64,000 nucleotides of DNA from JBCBKU01 sp038521345 (GCA_038521345.1 JBCBKU010000006.1:1-64000); one strand, 5' to 3'. Positions 42,025 to 49,959 are shown, counted from the first letter of the stretch. Notes: generated by a model not told the origin, from the letters alone. A program made the numbers and translations.

Positions 42025-43163
42025 GCCCCTCGCCAGATCCAGCCACCGCCAAGGACGCGGGTCCCGCCGGTTTCGTAGAATACGCAGGCCTGGCCCGGAG
42101 AAACGCCTTCCTCGGCCGCAAACAACTCGACCTCAGCCTCGTGGGCCGACAGCGGCCGGATGACCGCCTCGGCGGGCGGTCGGGTCGATCGGACACGGAC
42201 GGACACCGTGTGTTCCGATGCCGCATCGAAAGCGTCGTCGCCAAGCCAGTTGATCTCCCTTACCGGGACGCGCCGGGTTGCGAGCATGTCTTTGGGGCCG
42301 ACGACCACGCGACGCGCATCGACATCCAGTTTCACGACATAGAGCGGCTCATCAAGCCCGCCGATTCCGAGCCCGCGCCGCTGACCGATCGTGTAGTGAA
42401 TAACACCGGGATGCTGGCCCAGCACACGGCCGTCGGCGTGCACGATGTCACCCGGTTCGCCGGCCCCGGGACGCAGTTTCTCGATCACAGCCGCGTAATT
42501 GCCGCCTGGCACGAAACAGATGTCCTGACTATCGGGCTTGTCCGCAACTGGAAGCCCGTATTTGGCCGCCAAGGCGCGCGTCTCCGCCTTTGAGGTCAAA
42601 TGACCAAGCGGGAACCGGAGATAGTCGAGCTGGGCCGGCGTCGTGGAAAACAGGAAATAGGACTGATCACGCGCGGGATCGCCGGCTATGTGCAGTTCCG
42701 GCCCGTGATCGCCGACTTTGCGCTGGATATAGTGGCCCGTGGCCATGCAATCGGCCTCGAGATCCTTGGCGGTTTCGAGAAGATCCTGGAACTTCACCCG
42801 CTCGTTGCAGCGAATGCAGGGCACCGGCGTCGCTCCGGCGAGATAACTGTCGGCAAATTCGTCGATCACGGCTTCACGGAAGGTGTTTTCGTAGTCGAGC
42901 ACGTAGTGCGGAAAGTCCATGGTTTCGGCGACCCGGCGCGCGTCGTGGATGTCACGCCCCGCACAGCAGGCCCCCTTTTTGGCCAGCGCGGCGCCGTGAT
43001 CGTATAGCTGGAGCGTGATCCCCACCACGTCATAACCCTGTTCGGACAGGCTGGCGGCCACGACCGAACTGTCCACGCCGCCCGACATCGCCACCACGAC
43101 GCGGGTATCGGCGGGCGCACGGTCGAAACCGAGTGAATTCAACTGTGGGCGGTCGAGCGCCAT
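42021..43163 (-). CDS. mnmA: tRNA-specific 2-thiouridylase MnmA
   Basis: Thiolates U34 of tRNA Lys, Glu and Gln. The 380-residue protein has the PP-loop SGGVDSS near residue 26, the catalytic Cys region PVPCIRCNERVKF, and the second catalytic Cys in SPGQACVFYE. The ATG at 43163 matches the family N-terminus (LNSLGFDRAPADTRVVVAMSGG); an upstream start at 43238 would add 25 residues. It is transcribed away from sciP, with 131 bases between starts. Confidence 0.95.
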   Translation of the reverse strand: MALDRPQLNSLGFDRAPADTRVVVAMSGGVDSSVVAASLSEQGYDVVGITLQLYDHGAALAKKGACCAGRDIHDARRVAETMDFPHYVLDYENTFREAVIDEFADSYLAGATPVPCIRCNERVKFQDLLETAKDLEADCMATGHYIQRKVGDHGPELHIAGDPARDQSYFLFSTTPAQLDYLRFPLGHLTSKAETRALAAKYGLPVADKPDSQDICFVPGGNYAAVIEKLRPGAGEPGDIVHADGRVLGQHPGVIHYTIGQRRGLGIGGLDEPLYVVKLDVDARRVVVGPKDMLATRRVPVREINWLGDDAFDAASEHTVSVRVRSTRPPAEAVIRPLSAHEAEVELFAAEEGVSPGQACVFYETGGTRVLGGGWIWRGA

Positions 43164-43226
43164 GTCGGGGTCCTGAACGGGGCCGGAGATGGGGCGGAAT
43201 ATAGGAAAATCCGAACTAACAACAAG

Positions 43227-43245
43227 ATCCGGCTTCATTCCGGAT
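43227..43245. promoter_or_regulatory. Inverted repeat between mnmA and sciP
   Basis: ATCCGG-N7-CCGGAT, a perfect 6+6 inverted repeat centred in the 131-base divergent region, 50-68 bases upstream of sciP. A GANTC motif (GAGTC, the target of CcrM-type methylation) lies at 43263-43267, between it and the sciP start. Both are sequence observations; regulation is inferred. Confidence 0.35.
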
Positions 43246-43294
43246 TAAGGCCGAAACACCAAGAGTCACGCCCGGACGTTTAAGGGGTGACGCG

Positions 43295-43573
43295 ATGTAC
43301 CTGAAGAAGATTGACGGTCCGCGCGCAGTGCAGCTGCCCGACGGCAGTGTCATGACCCGTGCCGACCTGCCGGATCCCAAGACCCGGCGTTGGGTGGCCA
43401 GCCGGAAGGCGGCGGTTGTGCGGGCAGTTCGGGCGGGATTGCTGAGGGAGGACGAGGCGCGCGAGATGTATGCCTTGTCCGAAGAAGAGCTGAATGCCTG
43501 GCACGCAGCGGTTGAAGAGCACGGAGAGGCAGCGCTGAAAGCGACGGCTTTACAGCGCTATAGACAACCCTAG
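43295..43573 (+). CDS. sciP: DUF1153 protein, SciP-type CtrA inhibitor
   Basis: A 92-residue helix-turn-helix protein of the DUF1153 family, which in Caulobacter includes SciP, the small protein that binds CtrA and blocks its transcriptional activation in G1. The pattern VQLPDGSVMTRADLPDPKTRRWVASRKAAVVRAVRAGLL is highly typical. The ATG follows AGGGGTGA. It lies 92 bases upstream of ctrA in the same direction, so antagonist and target share a locus. Its stop codon sits within the inverted repeat at 43564-43578. Confidence 0.88.
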   Translation: MYLKKIDGPRAVQLPDGSVMTRADLPDPKTRRWVASRKAAVVRAVRAGLLREDEAREMYALSEEELNAWHAAVEEHGEAALKATALQRYRQP

Positions 43574-43578
43574 GTTGT
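43564..43578. promoter_or_regulatory. Inverted repeat ACAACC-N3-GGTTGT over the sciP stop
   Basis: A perfect 6+6 inverted repeat with centre CTA that spans the sciP TAG codon and lies 88-102 bases upstream of ctrA. Its core CAACC-N3-GGTTG is the same as that at 5106-5118. It could be an operator in the ctrA promoter region. Confidence 0.35.
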
Positions 43579-43609
43579 TGCAATAGAGTAAAGCAAGAGT
43601 AACGGCCAA

Positions 43610-43622
43610 TTAACCCTTTTAA
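43610..43622. promoter_or_regulatory. Possible degenerate CtrA site upstream of ctrA
   Basis: TTAA-N5-TTAA, beginning with the half-site TTAACC, 44-56 bases before the ctrA start. The known CtrA consensus is TTAA-N7-TTAA, so the spacing is two bases short. CtrA autoregulation is established in Caulobacter; applying it here is inference. Confidence 0.3.
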
Positions 43623-43665
43623 TCCAGAGTTCGTCCTTGGAATGGGATGACAACGGAGATGTGAC

Positions 43666-44379
43666 ATGCGCGTTCTTCTGGTCGAAGACGATCCGACGAC
43701 CTCGCGCAGTATCGAGTTGATGCTGACGCACGCCAATCTGAATGTCTACGCGACAGACCTGGGCGAAGAGGGCATCGACCTTGCCAAGCTCTACGATTAC
43801 GATCTGATCCTTCTCGACCTGAACTTGCCCGATATGAACGGACATGATGTTCTGCGACAGCTGCGGCTGGCGCGGGTGGAAACGCCCATTCTGATCCTGT
43901 CCGGCGCCGACGATACCGAAAACAAGATCAAGGGGTTCGGCTTCGGTGCCGACGATTACCTGACCAAGCCGTTCCATCGCGAGGAACTGGTCGCGCGTAT
44001 TCATGCCATTATCCGGCGTTCGAAAGGGCATGCCCAATCGGTGATCCGCACCGGCAAGATCGCCGTGAATCTCGACGCAAAGACCGTGGATGCCGAGGGC
44101 AAGGCCGTTCATCTGACCGGCAAGGAGTACCAGATGCTCGAGCTTCTCAGCCTCCGCAAGGGCACGACGCTGACCAAGGAGATGTTCCTGAACCATCTCT
44201 ACGGCGGCATGGACGAACCGGAACTCAAGATCATCGACGTTTTTATTTGCAAGCTCCGCAAGAAACTCAGCCAGTCCACAGGCGGCGACAACTATATCGA
44301 GACAGTGTGGGGGCGGGGCTATGTGCTGCGTGACCCAGAACCCATGATCGAGGAACCGCCGCTGGCGGCCTCGGCCTAA
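43666..44379 (+). CDS. ctrA: Cell-cycle response regulator CtrA
   Basis: Master regulator of cell cycle, motility or gene-transfer functions in alphaproteobacteria. The 237-residue OmpR-type regulator has the phosphoacceptor Asp51 (LILLDLNLPDMNG), the receiver Lys in DYLTKPFHREEL, and a winged-helix domain with KEYQMLELLSLRKGTTLTKEMFLNHLYGGMDEPE, nearly the signature sequence of CtrA. The C-terminus ends in a short Ala-rich tail rather than the classic Ala-Ala proteolysis signal (ASA at the end). It is flanked by sciP and the ligA-recG pair. Confidence 0.96.
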   Translation: MRVLLVEDDPTTSRSIELMLTHANLNVYATDLGEEGIDLAKLYDYDLILLDLNLPDMNGHDVLRQLRLARVETPILILSGADDTENKIKGFGFGADDYLTKPFHREELVARIHAIIRRSKGHAQSVIRTGKIAVNLDAKTVDAEGKAVHLTGKEYQMLELLSLRKGTTLTKEMFLNHLYGGMDEPELKIIDVFICKLRKKLSQSTGGDNYIETVWGRGYVLRDPEPMIEEPPLAASA

Positions 44380-44421
44380 GCCTTCCCGACGACCGACTCT
44401 CACCGGCATCGCCGGGCTGGA

Positions 44422-44466
44422 CCTCTCCGGTTCCGCCTCCTAGACCCTAGGAGAGGACCGGAGAGG
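44422..44466 (+). promoter_or_regulatory. Nested inverted repeat covering the ligA Shine-Dalgarno
   Basis: Outer arms CCTCTCCGGT (44422-44431) and ACCGGAGAGG (44457-44466) are perfectly complementary over 10 bases; inside them CTCCTAG-ACC-CTAGGAG (44437-44453) is a second perfect 7-bp stem. The outer 3' arm contains the GAGAGG that serves ligA (ATG at 44472). In RNA this would hide the ribosome binding site; it could alternatively act as a ctrA terminator, though no T-run follows. A 10-base near-perfect direct repeat (GAGAGGACCG/GAGAGGACCA) spans 44451-44470. Confidence 0.6.
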
Positions 44467-44471
44467 ACCAG

Positions 44472-46595
44472 ATGGCGGCCGACACACCCCCGGACAAGCT
44501 GACCGAGACCGAGGCGCGCGCGGAATTGGCGCGGTTGGCCGATATGCTGGCCAAGGCTGACCGCGCCTACCACACCGAAGATGCCCCGGTGCTGGACGAC
44601 GCGGACTACGATGCCTTGAAACGGCGCAACGCCGCGATAGAAGATCGGTTCCCCGGGCTCGTACGGGACGACAGCCCATCGCGCCGGGTGGGGTCCACGC
44701 CCGCGTCGGGTTTTCGGAAGGTGCGTCACCAAGTGCGCATGCTGTCCTTGGGCAACGCTTTCGATGCTCAGGATGTGCGGGATTTCGACAAGAGCGTGCG
44801 TGCCTATCTGGGTTTCGGCCCGGACGAACCGCTGGCCTATACAGCCGAACCGAAGATTGACGGACTGTCGCTGTCGCTTCGCTACGAACGCGGCCAGCTT
44901 GTCCAGGCGGCGACACGGGGTGACGGACAGGAAGGCGAAGACGTCACCGCAAATGCGCGCACGATCGCCGATGTGCCCGACACGTTGTCAGGCGCGCCGG
45001 ATATCCTCGAGATCCGCGGCGAGGTCTACATGACCCATGCGGATTTCGCGGCGTTGAACGCGCGACAGGCGGCCGCCGGTGCCAAGACCTTCGCCAATCC
45101 CCGCAACGCTGCCGCCGGTTCCCTGCGCCAGCTCGATTCCGCCATCACGTCCGCGCGACCGCTTAGGTTCTTTGCCTATGCCTGGGGCGAAGTTTCGGCT
45201 CCGCTTGCCGAGACCCAATCGAGTGCCGTGGGCCGCATGGGAGAGCTTGGGTTCTCCACCAACCCGCTGACTCGTCGTTTCGAGCGGCCGGACGACATGC
45301 TTGCCCATTTCGCCGAGATCGAGGCCGGGCGGGCGACGCTCGGCTACGATATCGACGGTGTGGTCTACAAGGTCGACGACCTTGAACTTCAACGCCGGCT
45401 TGGGTTTCGCTCGACCACGCCCCGGTGGGCCATCGCACACAAGTTCCCGGCCGAGCTGGCATGGACGCGGCTTGAGGCCATCGACATTCAGGTGGGTCGC
45501 ACCGGCGCGTTGTCTCCGGTGGCCCGGCTGGCCCCGGTCACCGTCGGGGGGGTTGTCGTCTCGAACGCGACCCTGCACAACGAGGATTATATCGCCGGAC
45601 GGGACGCCACGGGCGACGAGATCCGCGGCGGCAAGGATATCCGCGTGGGCGACTGGGTGCAGGTTTACCGCGCGGGCGATGTGATCCCGAAAGTGGCGGA
45701 TGTCGATCTCTCGCGACGCCCGGCCAACGCCGTGCCTTTTGCATTTCCGAAGCTGTGTCCCGAATGCCAGTCCGATGCGATCCGCGAACCCGGCGATGCG
45801 GTGCGCCGTTGCACAGGCGGGATCATCTGCCCGGCGCAAGTTGTTGAGAAGTTGAAGCATTTTGTCGGTCGCGCGGCTTTCGATATCGAAGGTCTAGGCG
45901 CCAAACTGGTCGAGGAATTCTATGGCGACGGCTGGATCCGCGAACCGGCCGATATCTTCACCCTTGTCGACCGGCACGGATCAGGCACAGCCGCGCCGCT
46001 GAGCGCGCGCGAAGGATGGGGAGAAACCTCGGCGGCCAATCTCTTTGCGGCCATCGATGCGCGCCGCACCATCGCGCTGAACCGCCTTATCTTCGGCCTT
46101 GGCATCCGCCATGTGGGCGAGGCGGCGGCCAACCTTCTGGCGCGCCATTACGGCACCTGGACGGCCTTTGAGACCGCGATGTCTGCGGCATCTGTCGGCA
46201 CCGGTGCCATCTGGGACGACCTTCTCTCGATCGACGGGGTGGGTCAGGTGATGGCGGCGTCGTTGGTCACGACACTCGGCCAGGAGGCGGAGCGCGCATC
46301 GATTGATCGTCTGGTGACCCATCTGACAGTCGAAGACGCCGCGCCCCTGGCCGCCGACGACAGCCCGGTCGCCGGAAAGACCGTCGTCTTTACCGGGACA
46401 CTTGAAACCATGAGCCGGGCCGAGGCCAAGGCGCGCGCCGAAGCTCTGGGGGCCAAGGTCTCTGGTTCTGTCTCGGCGAAGACCGATCTTGTGGTTGCGG
46501 GCCCCGGTGCGGGCTCCAAGGCCAAGAAAGCGGTTGAGCTGGGCATTCAGACGCTCGACGAGGACGGCTGGCGCGCACTCATCGGCGAGACATGA
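44472..46595 (+). CDS. ligA: NAD-dependent DNA ligase
   Basis: Seals nicks in replication and repair. The 707-residue protein has the Ia domain (YHTEDAPVLDDADYDAL), the adenylation Lys128 in EPKIDGLS, an OB fold, a four-Cys zinc finger (CPEC...RRCTGGIICP), helix-hairpin-helix repeats and a C-terminal BRCT domain (AGKTVVFTGTLETMSRAEAK). Length and motifs are normal. The stop overlaps recG (ATGA). Translation may be affected by the inverted repeat over its Shine-Dalgarno. Confidence 0.97.
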   Translation: MAADTPPDKLTETEARAELARLADMLAKADRAYHTEDAPVLDDADYDALKRRNAAIEDRFPGLVRDDSPSRRVGSTPASGFRKVRHQVRMLSLGNAFDAQDVRDFDKSVRAYLGFGPDEPLAYTAEPKIDGLSLSLRYERGQLVQAATRGDGQEGEDVTANARTIADVPDTLSGAPDILEIRGEVYMTHADFAALNARQAAAGAKTFANPRNAAAGSLRQLDSAITSARPLRFFAYAWGEVSAPLAETQSSAVGRMGELGFSTNPLTRRFERPDDMLAHFAEIEAGRATLGYDIDGVVYKVDDLELQRRLGFRSTTPRWAIAHKFPAELAWTRLEAIDIQVGRTGALSPVARLAPVTVGGVVVSNATLHNEDYIAGRDATGDEIRGGKDIRVGDWVQVYRAGDVIPKVADVDLSRRPANAVPFAFPKLCPECQSDAIREPGDAVRRCTGGIICPAQVVEKLKHFVGRAAFDIEGLGAKLVEEFYGDGWIREPADIFTLVDRHGSGTAAPLSAREGWGETSAANLFAAIDARRTIALNRLIFGLGIRHVGEAAANLLARHYGTWTAFETAMSAASVGTGAIWDDLLSIDGVGQVMAASLVTTLGQEAERASIDRLVTHLTVEDAAPLAADDSPVAGKTVVFTGTLETMSRAEAKARAEALGAKVSGSVSAKTDLVVAGPGAGSKAKKAVELGIQTLDEDGWRALIGET

Positions 46596-48682
46596 GCGGG
46601 CGGCCCGAGTTCCTGTTCCCGTTGTTCGGCGCGCTCGAGACGTTGCCCGGCATTGGTAAGAAGACCGCGGAAATCCTTGGCCATATGGCTATCGAGAAAC
46701 CGCGCGACCTTCTTTATACACTGCCCCATTCCGGAACCGATCGCAGCCGAAAAGACAGCGTCCGCGATGTCGTGCCACCGGCCACCGCGACCGTCGAGGT
46801 GACGGTGGGCCGCCATATCCCGGCGCGCACCAAGGGCCGTCCCCATCGGGTCGAAGTGTCTGATGCGGCCACGACCTTTCAGCTGGTCTTCTTCCACGCG
46901 GCCCCGGACTGGCTGGTGCGGCAATTGCCGACGGGCCAGCGCCGGGTTGTGTCGGGCCGGGTCGAGCTTTTCGACGGTGTGGCCCAGATGGTGCATCCCG
47001 ATCACATCCTCGCGCCGGGCGATGCCGGCACCATCCCGGCGTTCGAGCCGATCTATCCACTCACCGCGGGTATCACATTGAAGACCATGACCAAGGCGGT
47101 GCGCGGGGCACTTGATCTGGCGCCCGATCTTGCGGAATGGATCGATCCTGTCCTGAAGGCGCGCGAAGCATGGCCAGACTGGCGCGCGGCCCTGAACATG
47201 GCCCATGCACCCGCGGGTCCCGACGCCGTGTCCGAGGCCCATCCGGCCCGGCGCCGTCTGGCCTATGACGAATTGTTCGCGCATCAGCTGACGCTGGCGC
47301 TGGCACGGGCTGCGCGGCGGCGGGCCCGGGGTCGGCCATCGGTCGCAACCGGACGGCAGCAATCCAAGGTGCTGGCGGCGCTGCCTTATCGGCCGACCGA
47401 TGCGCAGACCCGTGCCATCGAAGAGATCTCTGAAGATCTGGCCTCGGACATGCGCATGAACCGCCTGTTGCAGGGGGACGTAGGGTCGGGGAAAACGCTG
47501 GTTGCTTTTCTGGCCCTGCTGACCGTGGTCGAGGCGGGCGGGCAGGGCGTCCTGATGGCGCCCACCGAGATCCTCGCGCGTCAGCATCTGGATAGTCTCC
47601 TGCCATTGGCCGAGGATGCCGGGGTCGTTCTCGAACTCCTCACCGGGCGCGACAAGGGGGCGGAACGGGCGGCGAAACTGGCCGCGCTTGCGGCCGGTGA
47701 CATTCAGATTCTGGTGGGCACGCACGCGATCTTCCAGAAGGGTGTCGAGTTCCGGGATCTGCGCCTTGCCGTCATCGACGAACAGCACCGTTTCGGCGTC
47801 GCGCAGCGGATGGCGCTTGGCGAGAAGGGCGCGGCGACGGATGTTTTGGTGATGACGGCGACGCCGATCCCACGCTCGCTCAGCCTTGCGCAATATGGCG
47901 ATCTTGACGTTTCGATCCTGGACGAGAAGCCGCCGGGCCGGACGCCGGTCACGACCGCCTTGGTGGCCGCCGACCGTATGGACGAAGTCGTCCGGCATCT
48001 GGACGAGGCCACGGCGGAAGGCCGACAGGCCTATTGGGTATGCCCCCTTGTGGATGAAAGCGAGGTGGTTGACCTGACCGCGGCCGAGGAGCGGTTCAAG
48101 GCGCTCCGCGCCGCGCTTGGGGAGGACCGTGTCGGACTGGTTCATGGGCAAATGCCTGCCGCCGAAAAGGATGCGGCAATGGCCCGCTTCCAGTCCGGCG
48201 AAACGTGCGTTCTGGTAGCGACGACCGTGATCGAGGTCGGCGTGAACGTGCCCAACGCCTCGATCATGGTGATAGAGCGCGCCGAGGCATTCGGCCTGGC
48301 GCAACTGCATCAGCTCCGCGGCCGGGTTGGGCGAGGCGCCGCGCAATCCACCTGCCTTATGCTCTATCGTCCACCGCTTTCGGACAGCGCCGCGCGCCGG
48401 CTGGGCATCCTGCGAGAAACCGAAGACGGGTTCCGCATTGCCGAAGAAGATCTCGCCATGCGGGGGGCCGGGGATGTTCTTGGTACCGCGCAATCGGGCC
48501 TGCCACGCTTCCGGATCGCCGATCTGGAGCGTCAGGCCGATCTTCTTCTGATCGCCCAGTCCGATGCCCGGGCGCTCTTGGCTGCCGACCCATCCCTGAC
48601 CGGCGCACGCGGTGCCGCCGCGCGTATCCTGCTTTGGTTGACAGAACAGGACCGAGCAATTCGTTTAATTTCAGTGGGTTAG
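46592..48682 (+). CDS. recG: ATP-dependent DNA helicase RecG
   Basis: Superfamily 2 branch-migration helicase that regresses stalled replication forks. The 696-residue protein has the N-terminal wedge/OB domain, Walker A QGDVGSGKTLVA, motif II DEQHRFG (the DExH variant), TATPIPRSL, and motif VI region QLHQLRGRVGRG. The start overlaps ligA. The TAG stop lies only 7 bases before the first element of the GTTC array. Confidence 0.97.
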   Translation: MSGRPEFLFPLFGALETLPGIGKKTAEILGHMAIEKPRDLLYTLPHSGTDRSRKDSVRDVVPPATATVEVTVGRHIPARTKGRPHRVEVSDAATTFQLVFFHAAPDWLVRQLPTGQRRVVSGRVELFDGVAQMVHPDHILAPGDAGTIPAFEPIYPLTAGITLKTMTKAVRGALDLAPDLAEWIDPVLKAREAWPDWRAALNMAHAPAGPDAVSEAHPARRRLAYDELFAHQLTLALARAARRRARGRPSVATGRQQSKVLAALPYRPTDAQTRAIEEISEDLASDMRMNRLLQGDVGSGKTLVAFLALLTVVEAGGQGVLMAPTEILARQHLDSLLPLAEDAGVVLELLTGRDKGAERAAKLAALAAGDIQILVGTHAIFQKGVEFRDLRLAVIDEQHRFGVAQRMALGEKGAATDVLVMTATPIPRSLSLAQYGDLDVSILDEKPPGRTPVTTALVAADRMDEVVRHLDEATAEGRQAYWVCPLVDESEVVDLTAAEERFKALRAALGEDRVGLVHGQMPAAEKDAAMARFQSGETCVLVATTVIEVGVNVPNASIMVIERAEAFGLAQLHQLRGRVGRGAAQSTCLMLYRPPLSDSAARRLGILRETEDGFRIAEEDLAMRGAGDVLGTAQSGLPRFRIADLERQADLLLIAQSDARALLAADPSLTGARGAAARILLWLTEQDRAIRLISVG

Positions 48683-48689
48683 AGATTTT

Positions 48690-48724
48690 GTTCCAGTTTG
48701 TTCGCAAATGTTCTTAAAAAGTTC
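48690..48724 (+). promoter_or_regulatory. GTTC array with an exact alphaproteobacterial LexA (SOS) box
   Basis: Four GTTC tetramers start at 48690, 48700, 48710 and 48721. The last two form GTTC-TTAAAAA-GTTC (48710-48724), the GTTC-N7-GTTC direct repeat known as the LexA box of Rhodobacter and other alphaproteobacteria; the other two lie at N6 spacing, almost exactly one DNA turn apart. It sits just after recG and 68 bases before the 40-residue membrane peptide gene, in AT-richer DNA. LexA control of that gene is the inference. Confidence 0.65.
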
Positions 48725-48791
48725 TTTACATCCCGGCAGCGATTTGAGAACAAAGAGGCAACAACAGCCCTGCCAACAAGGACCGCCCGCC

Positions 48792-48914
48792 ATGTTGCAC
48801 TATCTACAAACCGCGCTGCGTCGCCAGCCCACCGCCATCGCCCAGGACTTTGCAGGCGCTGCCGCGCTTGCCGTGATTTTTGTGATCGGGATCCACCTGC
48901 CGGGTCTCGTCTAG
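48792..48914 (+). CDS. 40-residue putative single-pass membrane peptide downstream of an SOS box
   Basis: A short frame encoding a polar, basic N-terminal half (MLHYLQTALRRQPTAIAQDF) and one hydrophobic helix (AGAAALAVIFVIGIHLPGLV) that ends the protein. It is isolated between recG and a convergent gene, preceded by the GTTC-N7-GTTC box and followed by a hairpin and a strong terminator, which together define a compact transcription unit. The Shine-Dalgarno is weak. Size, topology and SOS context recall SOS-induced membrane toxins such as E. coli TisB, but there is no sequence similarity I can assert. The function is unknown. Confidence 0.6.
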   Translation: MLHYLQTALRRQPTAIAQDFAGAAALAVIFVIGIHLPGLV

Positions 48915-48949
48915 GTCTTTCCGACCTGCCTGCGGTCTGTTTGCCGGTC

Positions 48950-48977
48950 GGGCGCATCTTCCCACTTCAGTGCGCCC
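48950..48977 (+). repeat. Inverted repeat in the 3' region of the 40-residue peptide gene
   Basis: GGGCGCA, a 14-base loop, then TGCGCCC: perfect 7-base arms about 36 bases after the peptide stop codon. It would form a hairpin in the transcript upstream of the terminator at 49047. Confidence 0.4.
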
Positions 48978-49046
48978 CTCGTGATTGTCCCTCACCCGGG
49001 TTTCCCCAAGAACCCGCACCGGCCTCTTCGACAGACGCGCCACTTG

Positions 49047-49084
49047 CCGCCGCCTCCACTCACCGGGAGCGCGGCGGTTTTTTT
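49047..49084 (+). terminator. Rho-independent terminator after the 40-residue peptide gene
   Basis: CCGCCGC-CTCC, an 8-base loop, GGAG, a bulged C and GCGGCGG make an 11-bp stem, followed by seven T residues (49078-49084). Orientation is plus strand, so it ends the transcript from the small peptide unit. It stops 1 base before the convergent scaffold-protein gene. Confidence 0.85.
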
Positions 49085-49085
49085 G

Positions 49086-49535
49086 TCAGGCGCAGGCGGC
49101 GCTAAGCGCCTCGTCGATGGCTTCCAGACTGGCCTCGACAGCCAGCATGATCGATCCGTGGCGGTTGGCGTAGTCACGGGCGGGTAAGAGCACCTCGAAC
49201 CCGTCGAACGGCGCGGCGGGCACCGGACCGTCGGCCTTCAGCATCTTTTCGAGCCCGTCACGGGCCAGAAGCAATTCGTGGCGGCCAAGCCCGAGTATCT
49301 CGCGCCCAAGGATCGACGCAGCCGCCTGGCCCAAGGCGCACGCCTTGACCTCTTGCGCGAACTGGGTCACCCGGCCATCTGTCAGTCCCACGTCGACAAC
49401 AATGGATGAACCGCATTGCGGCGCACGGCGGCGCACTGTGGCATCCGGTGCATCCAGCCGGCCGAGATGGGGAATGTCCGAAGCCAGGGCAAGGATGCGC
49501 GTAGAGTAAAGCTTGATCAGGTCATTCTCGGCCAT
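49086..49535 (-). CDS. IscU/NifU-N-like Fe-S cluster scaffold protein, third Cys replaced
   Basis: A 149-residue protein with the fold pattern of Fe-S scaffold proteins: Cys41 in RAPQCGSSIVVDV and Cys66 in VKACALGQAAASIL match the first two cluster ligands. At the usual third-ligand position the sequence is RHGSIMLAVEA, with Ser128 where IscU has Cys. It may use another ligand or have a different role; this variant could be normal for its subfamily. The ATG at 49535 begins at MAENDLIKLY; longer frames overlap divergent hisI. It is 64 bases from hisI. Confidence 0.75.
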   Translation of the reverse strand: MAENDLIKLYSTRILALASDIPHLGRLDAPDATVRRRAPQCGSSIVVDVGLTDGRVTQFAQEVKACALGQAAASILGREILGLGRHELLLARDGLEKMLKADGPVPAAPFDGFEVLLPARDYANRHGSIMLAVEASLEAIDEALSAACA

Positions 49536-49599
49536 GGCTTTCCTCGCGCCGCATCTGCCCCTACATAAGCCCGCGGCGGCGCCGAGGAAAGGATCGTCT

Positions 49600-49959
49600 A
49601 TGGCCTTTGACCCAAGTTCACTTTGCACAGATGACAAGGGTCTTATTCCCGCGATTGCACAGGACGCCGAAACCGGTGAGGTCCTGATGATGGCGTGGAT
49701 GACTCCAGAGACGGTGGCGATGACGCTTGAAACCGGCCGCGTCACCTATTGGTCGCGGTCCCGGAGCGAGATCTGGATCAAGGGTGCGACGTCGGGCCAT
49801 GTTCAGGAACTCGTCGAGATGCGGGTCGATTGCGACCAGGATTGCCTGCTGGTCCTCGTGCGTCAGACCGGACCGGCTTGCCATACCGGGCGGCGCAGCT
49901 GTTTCTACACGGCGATCCGTGACGGAGAGGCGGAAGAAATCCTCGCGCCCATGTCCTGA
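49600..49959 (+). CDS. hisI: Phosphoribosyl-AMP cyclohydrolase
   Basis: Third step of histidine synthesis: opens the adenine ring of phosphoribosyl-AMP. The 119-residue single-domain enzyme has the metal-binding MRVDCDQDC and the GPACHTGRRSCFY blocks. No HisE domain is fused, which is the usual state in alphaproteobacteria. The start at 49600 is chosen over an upstream ATG at 49513 because the first 29 residues are not conserved. The other his genes are elsewhere. Confidence 0.95.
   Translation: MAFDPSSLCTDDKGLIPAIAQDAETGEVLMMAWMTPETVAMTLETGRVTYWSRSRSEIWIKGATSGHVQELVEMRVDCDQDCLLVLVRQTGPACHTGRRSCFYTAIRDGEAEEILAPMS

Noticed and set aside
46547..48493. A 648-codon open frame on the minus strand opposite recG
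   Set aside because: It mirrors recG codon by codon, has no domain, and its composition (Arg, His, Gln, Gly rich) is typical of antisense frames in GC-rich genes.
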